Origin: Alkanophaga liquidiphilum
Lineage (GTDB): Archaea; Halobacteriota; Syntropharchaeia; Alkanophagales; B39-G2
NCBI GenBank assembly: GCA_029259535.1
Contig: JAPHEF010000056.1
Coordinates: 1-9,847, forward strand
Reading direction: 5' to 3'
Length of the DNA: 9,847 bases
Both the position numbers and the translations under genes were made by a program. The first letter of the stretch is position 1. Each line of letters starts with the position of its first letter. Under the pieces are notes generated by a model. It was not told the origin of the DNA and searched no databases. It was given only the letters and a program-made list of their open reading frames with translations. This document shows positions 5,097-9,847 of the stretch, in pieces.

Positions 5097-5318
5097 CTAA
5101 GGCGAAATATACACGACATTATCCCCCCGGAGAATCACAGTTCCAAGCTTTCTTTTGACTGTGGCGTCGTCATTGAGCTCCTCTGCCTCATCAAGCACCA
5201 AGTTCATGTGCGTATCGTAGCCGAGCAAGATGCCTCTGAACTCCCTTCCGCCCCGGATTCTCACTATGACCGGCAAATTTAACGACTTGTTCAAAACATC
5301 TAAAGGTTTGTCCACCAT
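5097..5318 (-). CDS. Sm-like archaeal RNA-binding protein (LSm/SmAP)
   Basis: A 73-residue Sm-fold protein that forms a ring (usually heptameric) and binds U-rich RNA. The Sm1 motif spans about 16-47 (VIVRIRGGREFRGILLGYD and the following HMNLVLDEAEE), including the Asp and Asn of the RNA pocket (YDTHMNLVL). The Sm2 motif is LGTVILRGDNVVYI (about 58-71), with the RGDN signature. Length is normal. It is the first gene of the leftward unit LSm-L37e-iron-sulfur protein. The ATG at 5318 is preceded by AGAGGG and, further up, by a TATA-like run shared with the divergent L15e gene. Specific RNA partners cannot be read from sequence. Confidence 0.96.
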   Translation of the reverse strand: MVDKPLDVLNKSLNLPVIVRIRGGREFRGILLGYDTHMNLVLDEAEELNDDATVKRKLGTVILRGDNVVYISP

Positions 5319-5339
5319 CGCTACCCTCTCTTGCCACGC

Positions 5340-5380
5340 TGAACAACACTTACTTTTATTTTATATTTTTAATCTTTGTT
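5340..5380. promoter_or_regulatory. Divergent promoter between LSm and L15e
   Basis: An AT-only run at about 5350-5373 separates two divergent translation genes. On the minus strand it reads TATAAAATAAAAG, about 40-45 bases before the LSm ATG. On the plus strand TTTATATTTTTAA lies about 30-35 bases before the L15e start. Both distances suit archaeal TATA boxes giving very short leaders. Confidence 0.6.
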
Positions 5381-5396
5381 GTGGAAGAGGAGTTGA

Positions 5397-5936
5397 GTGA
5401 AGGAGATGAAGTCGTTTTATGGTTACATAAGGGAGGCATGGAAGCGTCCAGCCGATACTTACGTGCGTGAGCTGCAGCGAGAGCGGCTGGTGAAGTGGCG
5501 AAGAGAGCCTGCGGTCATCAGGCTCGGACGCCCGACGAGGCTTGACAGAGCTCGCTCGCTCGGTTACAAGGCGAAACAGGGCATTATTGTCGCTCGTGTC
5601 AGAATACGGCGGGGCGGGCGCCGTAAATCCCGCCCGAGGGCGGGGCGGCGCACGAAACGCATGGGCGTCCACAAGATAACACCGAAAAAGAGCTTGCAGA
5701 GAATCGCCGAGGAGCGGGCTGCCCGCAAGTTCCCAAACTTGGAGGTGCTTAATTCATACTGGGTCGGCGAGGACGGACGCCACAAGTGGTTCGAGGTTAT
5801 ACTCGTGGACCCACATCACCCGGTCATAAAGGCGGACAAAGATTTGAACTGGCTATGTCACCCGTCGCATCGAGGGCGGGCGTTCAGAGGCAAAACGAGC
5901 GCCGGGCGCAAGGGCAGAGGGCTGCCGAGAGCATAG
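5397..5936 (+). CDS. rpl15e: Large ribosomal subunit protein eL15 (L15e)
   Basis: An archaeal/eukaryotic-specific protein of the large ribosomal subunit; 179 residues, slightly shorter than many homologues at the C-terminus. The core signatures are all present: KSFYGYIREAWKRP near the start, RPTRLDRARSLGYKAKQGI, RIRRGGRRKSRPRAGRRTKR (rRNA contact), ITPKKSLQRIAEERAARKFP, LEVLNSYWVGEDGRHKWFEV, ILVDPHHPVIKADKDLNW and SHRGRAFRGKTSAGRKGRGL. The start may be GTG at 5397, which has GAGGAG five bases upstream, or ATG at 5406, which leaves a start closer to the family's usual MxKSFYGY. The GTG is preferred on ribosome-binding spacing. It stands alone on the plus strand, divergent from LSm and convergent with DUF424, 41 bases away. 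High GC (35 of 60 in 5641-5700) is typical of the core part of the window. Confidence 0.97.
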   Translation: MKEMKSFYGYIREAWKRPADTYVRELQRERLVKWRREPAVIRLGRPTRLDRARSLGYKAKQGIIVARVRIRRGGRRKSRPRAGRRTKRMGVHKITPKKSLQRIAEERAARKFPNLEVLNSYWVGEDGRHKWFEVILVDPHHPVIKADKDLNWLCHPSHRGRAFRGKTSAGRKGRGLPRA

Positions 5937-5977
5937 CTAGTTCGAGAGCCCTATTCAGTCCGATAGCGCACTGCGAC

Positions 5978-6274
5978 TCAGCGCATAATGACCATTTGTG
6001 CGTGTGGCACGCCACCAATGAATATTATGTTCTCGGCGTCGACGAAGCCATTTTCCACGGCAAGACGCACAGCACGCTCCCCTACGAGATTTGCGATGGT
6101 CGCCTGCCGCAAGGACTTTAAAATCGCATCCTTCCCCACAACGTCCCTGCCATAAAACTTCTCTGAAACCTCAAGCTTCAAGAAGCCGTCCGAAAAGCTT
6201 TTACCCACAAGCTCCTCGTCGCAAACCGCAACCAGAATCTCAAATCCCACTTTATACACTTTCATGCAGAACAT
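5978..6274 (-). CDS. DUF424 family protein
   Basis: A conserved archaeal family of about 95-100 residues without an assigned function. Recognised from the order KVYKVGFEILVAVCDEEL, GKSFSDGFLKLEVSEKFYG, LRQATIANLVGERAVRLAVE and the hallmark C-terminus IGGVPHAQMV. The pattern suggests a small mixed alpha/beta cytoplasmic protein; no membrane segment, metal-binding cluster or catalytic triad is seen. The start at ATG 6274 (98 residues) is chosen because TATTTAAC lies about 26 bases upstream, which would give a leaderless transcript at this codon; ATG 6265 is the alternative and begins closer to the conserved MKVYKVG. The gene is convergent with L15e and divergent from tRNA-Ile, a translation-related setting typical of the family, but that is context and not proof of role. 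Confidence 0.9.
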   Translation of the reverse strand: MFCMKVYKVGFEILVAVCDEELVGKSFSDGFLKLEVSEKFYGRDVVGKDAILKSLRQATIANLVGERAVRLAVENGFVDAENIIFIGGVPHAQMVIMR

Positions 6275-6276
6275 CA

Positions 6277-6304
6277 AAAAATATTAATGCGAGATGTTAA
6301 ATAG
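6277..6304. promoter_or_regulatory. Divergent promoter between DUF424 and tRNA-Ile
   Basis: Two TATA candidates overlap. AAATATTAAT on the plus strand is centred about 29 bases before the tRNA 5' end at 6313. TATTTAAC on the minus strand is centred about 26 bases before the DUF424 ATG at 6274. Spacing to both starts fits archaeal promoters. Confidence 0.55.
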
Positions 6305-6312
6305 GTGGGGGT

Positions 6313-6387
6313 GGGCCCGTAGCTTAGCCAGGTTGGAGCGCTCGGCTGATAACCGAGAGGTCCGGGGTTCGAATCCCCGCGGGCCCA
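6313..6387 (+). tRNA. trnI(gat): tRNA-Ile, anticodon GAU
   Basis: A complete 75-base cloverleaf. The acceptor stem GGGCCCG (6313-6319) pairs with CGGGCCC (6380-6386), discriminator A at 6387. The anticodon stem CTCGG/CCGAG (6341-6345 and 6353-6357) closes loop CTGATAA with anticodon GAT at 6348-6350. The T stem CGGGG/CCCCG (6363-6367 and 6375-6379) closes loop TTCGAAT. There is no intron and the 3' CCA is not encoded, so it must be added after transcription, as is common in archaea. The D arm holds AGC and the loop GG pair. Confidence 0.97.
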
Positions 6388-6436
6388 TTATGCCCACGGT
6401 CTCAAGCTGCCTCTTGCTGTTGCCAAAGTGAGCATG

Positions 6437-7837
6437 TTAATGGCTCTTCTTAAACGTTTTCAGGCTTTCAACGAAGTTTTCAGCAGCCTTGCGGCACGCC
6501 GCAAAATGCAGGTGCGTATATGCGGCGAGCGTCGCCCCTTGAACGATGCCATCGTAGTTCTCTCCAGCCCTTGAAGCTATGCCACTGCCTCTCAGCATTT
6601 TGTATGCGAAGCGCACATCGCCGGGCACCTCACACTCCGTGTAATGGAACTCATGCCCTCGCAAGACGCCGCCGTCACCTAAAATCGTCTTTGAAATGAT
6701 TTGGCTTACGGTGTAGCCGATATGGCGGCGCTGCATCCGCACGTCGCAAGGAAGGAAGCCAACAAGCTCGTAACGGGTTTTGTCCTCTCCGCTCATGCTC
6801 TCAAACGCCCTCGAGAGGTAAATCAAGCCGCCGCATTCCGCATATATCGGCATCTCGTCCTCTGCTGCTGCCTTAATGCTTCGTAGCATGCTTTTATTCC
6901 TTGAAAGCTCCGTCGCAAAGACTTCAGGGTAGCCGCCGCCGATATAAAGACCGTCGCACTTCGGCAACGCCTCATCTCGCATCGGGCTGAAAAAAATTAT
7001 ACGACAGCCTAAGCCTCTCAGCACGTCGAGCGAATCTTGATAGTAAAAGTTAAATGCGTTATCGTAGGCAACTGCCAACCGCACTTCGTCGCACACTGAC
7101 GAAGCTCGTAACGAGCAAGCTCCGCTCGACGGCGGAAGCGGCGGTGCCGTCTCCGCAAGCTCCACGACTTTTTCAATATCTATGTGCTCCTCCACGAAGT
7201 CCGCAACACCTCCCAAGTCAATGGCATTCTCCAAGGCGGTAAGCAAGCCCAAATGTCGCTCCCCGACGCTCAGCGCCTCACCTCTCGGAAGCGCACCTAA
7301 AACTTGCGTCCTTGCATAATTTTCGACAGCTCTTACCAGCTTGCGGTGGTGTTCCTCGTTAAAAACATTGTTTAGAATCACGCCTTCGATTTTAATGGAG
7401 GGGTCAAGGTTCTTGAAACCCAGAACAATGGCGGCAGCGCTTCTCGTGATGCTTTTTGCGTCGAGAATTAGGACGGTGGGCGTTTTCAGGATTTTGGAGA
7501 TGTGCGCCGTGCTGCCTTCGTCGCAGTCCACGGAAATGCCCTCATAAAGTCCCCTGACCCCCTCGATAATCGAAATGTCGGCGTTTGCGGCATGTTTCAC
7601 GAATATTTCTGCGACGGTTGCCTCGTCCATCAGGAAGCTGTCGAGGTTGCGACAAGGCACGCCCGCCGCTCTTGTATGATATCCGGGGTCTATGTAATCA
7701 GGGCCGACCTTAAACGGTTGAATTTTGTAGCCACGCCGCCGTAGCGCCAAAATCAAGCCTGCGCAAATGAGGGTCTTCCCAACCCTCGAAGCAGTGCCCG
7801 CCAATAGCACTCGCGGAAACTTGCCATCCCCCCCCAT
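6437..7837 (-). CDS. cfbB: Ni-sirohydrochlorin a,c-diamide synthase (CfbB), cobyrinate synthase family
   Basis: ATP- and glutamine-dependent amidotransferase that amidates the a and c acetate groups of a Ni-sirohydrochlorin in coenzyme F430 synthesis. The 466 residues show the family's two domains. An N-terminal ATPase domain (1 to about 220) carries a P-loop-like GTASRVGKT (14-22), the VGPDYIDPGYH motif (44-54) and IEGVRGLYEGIS (91-102). A C-terminal glutaminase domain (about 252-450) has nucleophile Cys335 in YAECGG and the conserved THLHF (441-445). EGVRGLYEGI and SITRSAAAIVLGFKNLDP look like CfbB of methanogens rather than CbiA of cobalamin synthesis, which usually reads EGVMGLFDG; this choice is from memory of the families. 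The inter-domain linker is longer than usual and is built from palindromic DNA. ATG 7837 has AAGGAAGA ahead of it; the spacer to the divergent glycosyltransferase is only 35 bases. Confidence 0.88.
   Translation of the reverse strand: MGGDGKFPRVLLAGTASRVGKTLICAGLILALRRRGYKIQPFKVGPDYIDPGYHTRAAGVPCRNLDSFLMDEATVAEIFVKHAANADISIIEGVRGLYEGISVDCDEGSTAHISKILKTPTVLILDAKSITRSAAAIVLGFKNLDPSIKIEGVILNNVFNEEHHRKLVRAVENYARTQVLGALPRGEALSVGERHLGLLTALENAIDLGGVADFVEEHIDIEKVVELAETAPPLPPSSGACSLRASSVCDEVRLAVAYDNAFNFYYQDSLDVLRGLGCRIIFFSPMRDEALPKCDGLYIGGGYPEVFATELSRNKSMLRSIKAAAEDEMPIYAECGGLIYLSRAFESMSGEDKTRYELVGFLPCDVRMQRRHIGYTVSQIISKTILGDGGVLRGHEFHYTECEVPGDVRFAYKMLRGSGIASRAGENYDGIVQGATLAAYTHLHFAACRKAAENFVESLKTFKKSH
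7084..7116. repeat. Paired palindromes inside the cfbB linker
   Basis: Two perfect inverted repeats abut within the coding region. CTTCGTC (7084-7090) pairs with GACGAAG (7098-7104) across a 7-base loop, and GCTCG (7104-7108) pairs with CGAGC (7112-7116) across TAA. They encode part of the poorly conserved linker ACSLRASSVCDEV between the two CfbB domains. Confidence 0.75.
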
Positions 7838-7872
7838 CGTCTTCCTTTTTACATACCTAAGCTAATAATTTA
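7838..7872. promoter_or_regulatory. Compact divergent promoter, cfbB and glycosyltransferase
   Basis: Only 35 bases separate the two divergent start codons. On the plus strand TTTTTACATA (7846-7855) lies about 27 bases before position 7878, close to the GTG at 7873 and ATG at 7882. On the minus strand TAAATTATTAG lies about 26 bases before position 7840, next to the cfbB ATG. Both transcripts would be essentially leaderless, and the two TATA boxes would compete for space. Confidence 0.45.
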
Positions 7873-9123
7873 GTGAGCAGGATGGAGGTAGTATATTTCG
7901 TAGATGAGTTTCCGCCGTTCTTCAGGGGCGGCTTGGGCACTTATGCTATGGAAATGACGAGAAAGCTCATGGAGCTGGGACATAGTGTCACTGTTTTCTC
8001 ACGGAACGCCGACCGGGCATCGACGAGGGGCTTATGGGACGGTATCGAAGTGCACAGGCCCGTCCTTGTAGACCTTGCCAAAATTCTACCGTTCATCGTT
8101 CCTGCGGACGTCAGAAACTGGCCGCCGGAGGGGCGGCAGTTCTTTGCGGAAACACTCTGCTACAATATTCTTTCAGCTTCAAAGCTCGTGAACGTGCTCG
8201 TAGAGCAAGAAAAGCGAGATTTCGACGTAATCGTCTCGCACGACTGGCTCTCGGCGCCAGCGGGCATGATCGCATCGGAAATCCTGAAAAGACCTTTTAT
8301 TTTCCACATCCACTCGACAGAGCAAGGCAGGGCGGGCGACGGCTCTACAACGATAAAAGTCATAGAAAAACTCGCAGGCGAGTTCGCAACAATCATTGTC
8401 ACAGTAAGCTATGCTGTGCGGGACGAGCTTGTCAAGCTGGGCTATGATGAGTCGAAGATAAGAGTGGTTTACAATGGTATCGACCCCACGAAATACGACC
8501 CTGCACGGGTGGAAAAGGATAAAGTATCCGGCTTAAGAGCGCATCTTGGCATCGGTGATAATGAACTTATGATACTTTTCGTCGGCAGACTCACTTGGGT
8601 AAAGGGCGCTGACTCCCTCTTGCGGGCGATGCCTACGATACTTAGGGAGGTGCCGAATGCGAAGCTCGTAATCCTCGGCGTGGGCGAGCAGGAAGGCTTG
8701 CTGAAGCACCTCATCTCAAGCTTGCAGCTGGCAGACAGCGTCGTATTAGAGAACAGATACGTGAGTGAAGCGGAAAGGATTCTCTTTTACGCAGCGTGTG
8801 ACGTCGCAGTCTTTCCGTCAAGGTATGAGCCGTTCGGCATAGTCTGCACCGAGGCGATGGCCATGGCTAAGCCCGTGGTCGTCGGCGCCCGAGGCACGTC
8901 AGGACTTAGGGAGCAAGTCATTCCAAGCGGTGATGCCGTCTGCGGTGCGCATATAAACCCCGACGACCCGAATGACATTGCAAAGTTTGCCGCTCTAATC
9001 CTGAAGGACGAAGGATTACGAAGGAAAATGGGGCAGAATGCAAGAAAGAGAGTTTTATCGCAGTTTACATGGGATAAAGCGGCAAGAGATACCATAAATA
9101 TTTATGAAGAGGCAGCCAAATAA
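7873..9123 (+). CDS. GT-B fold glycosyltransferase (GT4, glycogen/starch synthase-like)
   Basis: A cytoplasmic retaining glycosyltransferase of 416 residues that transfers a sugar from a nucleotide donor. The N-terminal Rossmann-like domain has an acceptor loop RGGLGTYAMEM (18-28) and SHDWLSAP (122-129). The C-terminal donor domain starts near 230 with ILFVGRLTWVKG, where Arg239 and Lys244 are in the phosphate-binding positions. The EX7E motif is Glu319 and Glu327 in EPFGIVCTE. The N-terminal GGLG loop resembles bacterial/archaeal glycogen synthases, but the Lys of their KTGGLG is absent, so GT4 is the safer label. The acceptor could be glycogen, trehalose-type sugar or a surface glycan. The start is GTG 7873 or ATG 7882; neither has a Shine-Dalgarno, in keeping with a leaderless transcript. 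The next gene follows after 14 bases. Confidence 0.9.
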   Translation: MSRMEVVYFVDEFPPFFRGGLGTYAMEMTRKLMELGHSVTVFSRNADRASTRGLWDGIEVHRPVLVDLAKILPFIVPADVRNWPPEGRQFFAETLCYNILSASKLVNVLVEQEKRDFDVIVSHDWLSAPAGMIASEILKRPFIFHIHSTEQGRAGDGSTTIKVIEKLAGEFATIIVTVSYAVRDELVKLGYDESKIRVVYNGIDPTKYDPARVEKDKVSGLRAHLGIGDNELMILFVGRLTWVKGADSLLRAMPTILREVPNAKLVILGVGEQEGLLKHLISSLQLADSVVLENRYVSEAERILFYAACDVAVFPSRYEPFGIVCTEAMAMAKPVVVGARGTSGLREQVIPSGDAVCGAHINPDDPNDIAKFAALILKDEGLRRKMGQNARKRVLSQFTWDKAARDTINIYEEAAK

Positions 9124-9137
9124 ATTCTGGTGGTCTC

Positions 9138-9374
9138 TTGGGCAAAGTTATAGTCTTGAATGGCAGGTTGGATAAGCAGCGGTGGCTGAAACTTCACGAG
9201 ATGCTTAAGGACATGCCTGGTTTCAAAGAAATGACCCAAAATTACGCTTCTATCCAAATATTCTTTGAAAGAGACGTCTCTAAAGCCTTACAGACGCTAA
9301 TAAACGAGGGGTTCGAGATACACGGAGTTATGGACACCACAAACAGATTATCAAAATATGTAACACTTTACTAA
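9138..9374 (+). CDS. Small conserved-looking protein of unknown function
   Basis: I do not recognise this 78-residue protein. It is soluble, with no signal, cysteines or membrane segment. The pattern suggests alternating strands and helices: strand GKVIVLNG (2-9), helix DKQRWLKLHEMLKDM (12-26), strand SIQIFFE (38-44), helix DVSKALQTLINEG (46-58), strand EIHGVMD (60-66) and a last strand KYVTLY, as in a ferredoxin-like alpha/beta fold. Support for being real: codon use like its neighbours, a start (TTG 9138) preceded by GGTGG four bases upstream, and a position only 14 bases after the glycosyltransferase stop, so they are probably co-transcribed. A regulatory or assembly role for that enzyme would be a guess. 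Confidence 0.72.
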   Translation: MGKVIVLNGRLDKQRWLKLHEMLKDMPGFKEMTQNYASIQIFFERDVSKALQTLINEGFEIHGVMDTTNRLSKYVTLY

Positions 9375-9395
9375 TTTTTATCTTGCGGACGGGAG

Positions 9396-9818
9396 ATGAG
9401 TCAGAGCGAAGAGAGCGAGATGGACGTGCTCATCAAAAGAACTATGGTTATCGCCTGCGTAATTGGAGTTGCCGTTGCCGCTTACCTCATCTGGGCGACT
9501 TATCAGGAGTCTTATTCCGCCCTTTACCTGCGTCCGGAATCGTATTCCAACTACGTCCATGCGGGGGGCGACGTGTCCTTTGTATATGGAGTGCAGTGTT
9601 TTGAAAATAAGCCTACAAAATACGACCTGAAGATATTTTTGGGGAACAAGCTCGTGAAGGAAAAGGAGTTCGAGCTGAAAAGGGGGGAAGTGCACGAGGA
9701 GCAGGAAACAATACACGTGCCTGAGGACACGACATTTCCTACAAAAGTAAGGCTCGTGCTCGAAGCCAATGGGCGGACATATGACGTCCACTTTTGGCTG
9801 AAAGAGGCGTCGGACTAA
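9396..9818 (+). CDS. Single-pass membrane-anchored extracytoplasmic protein
   Basis: A 140-residue protein with an acidic cytoplasmic N-terminus, one hydrophobic segment (about 16-36, MVIACVIGVAVAAYLIWATY) and an exported C-terminal domain of about 100 residues. That domain has alternating beta-strand patterns (DVSFVYGVQCF, YDLKIFLGNKLVKEKEFEL, TKVRLVLEANGRTYDVHFWL) resembling an Ig-like or CARDB/DUF1616-like fold as found in archaeal cell-surface proteins. Lys14-Arg15 before the hydrophobic segment suggests the N-terminus stays inside. The ATG at 9396 is directly preceded by GGGAG with no spacing, so either a leaderless start or ATG 9420 (losing 8 residues) is possible; AATTTTTATC at 9372-9381 could be the TATA box. 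Family not certain; no enzymatic motif is seen. Confidence 0.8.
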   Translation: MSQSEESEMDVLIKRTMVIACVIGVAVAAYLIWATYQESYSALYLRPESYSNYVHAGGDVSFVYGVQCFENKPTKYDLKIFLGNKLVKEKEFELKRGEVHEEQETIHVPEDTTFPTKVRLVLEANGRTYDVHFWLKEASD

Positions 9819-9847
9819 GATAATTAGTTAGGGCTGTCGAAATTTAG

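Noticed and set aside
4645..5100. Plus-strand open frame of 151 codons opposite L37e and the iron-sulfur gene
   Set aside because: It is the antisense of two well-supported genes, with open frames produced by high GC content.
5361..5672. Minus-strand open frame opposite L15e
   Set aside because: It is antisense to a clear ribosomal protein gene and its protein shows no recognisable pattern.
6388..6436. Terminator or small RNA between tRNA-Ile and cfbB
   Set aside because: The 49 bases contain no T-run or stable hairpin that I could see.
6437..7837. Cobyrinate a,c-diamide synthase CbiA for cobalamin synthesis
   Set aside because: Sequence patterns such as EGVRGLYEGI and SITRSAAAIVLGF fit CfbB better; still, a phylogeny would be needed to exclude CbiA fully.

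Overview
The window reads as the chromosome of a euryarchaeon. The evidence is archaeal/eukaryotic-type ribosomal proteins L15e and L37e, an Sm-like (LSm) protein, archaease, a DUF424 protein, an intron-free tRNA-Ile(GAU) with no encoded CCA, TATA-like elements ahead of genes, and GTG/TTG starts. A CfbB-type amidotransferase (coenzyme F430 biosynthesis) points to a lineage that uses methyl-coenzyme M reductase or an alkyl-CoM relative. Together with acyl-CoA beta-oxidation-type genes, an alkane- or methane-oxidising archaeon related to Syntrophoarchaeum/ANME-1 is a reasonable guess, but this is inference only.

Left part (1 to about 1850) is AT-rich and accessory. It holds an AlbA_2/Schlafen-type ATP-binding regulator that has lost its N-terminal domain, an 11-bp tandem repeat, a 90-bp sequence with the hallmarks of an integron attC site (1258-1347), an archaeal-looking promoter, an intact DUF2281 antitoxin and a wrecked PIN-domain (VapC-type) toxin. 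The toxin homology stops almost exactly at the 3' end of the archaease gene. No integrase is visible.

From 1850 to about 4350 genes run leftward: two hot-dog hydratase genes (one catalytic, one with a Tyr for the catalytic His), an SDR 3-hydroxyacyl-CoA dehydrogenase, a methylmalonyl-CoA epimerase broken in several places, then archaease. The hydratase pair and the SDR could perform the (R)-stereospecific hydration and oxidation steps of fatty acyl-CoA turnover.

From 4428 to 5318 a second leftward unit encodes LSm, L37e and a cysteine-rich iron-sulfur protein. It diverges from the rightward L15e gene (5397-5936). DUF424 (leftward) and tRNA-Ile (rightward) diverge at about 6290. cfbB (leftward) and a GT-B glycosyltransferase (rightward) diverge at about 7855. 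The glycosyltransferase is followed by a small unrecognised protein and a single-pass membrane protein with an exported domain.

No complete, wholly new system is visible. The most noteworthy item is the attC-like site, in correct orientation between two accessory genes of an archaeal chromosome, next to a decaying toxin-antitoxin locus. Three of the loci left of 2660 are broken, whereas the genes right of it all look intact.
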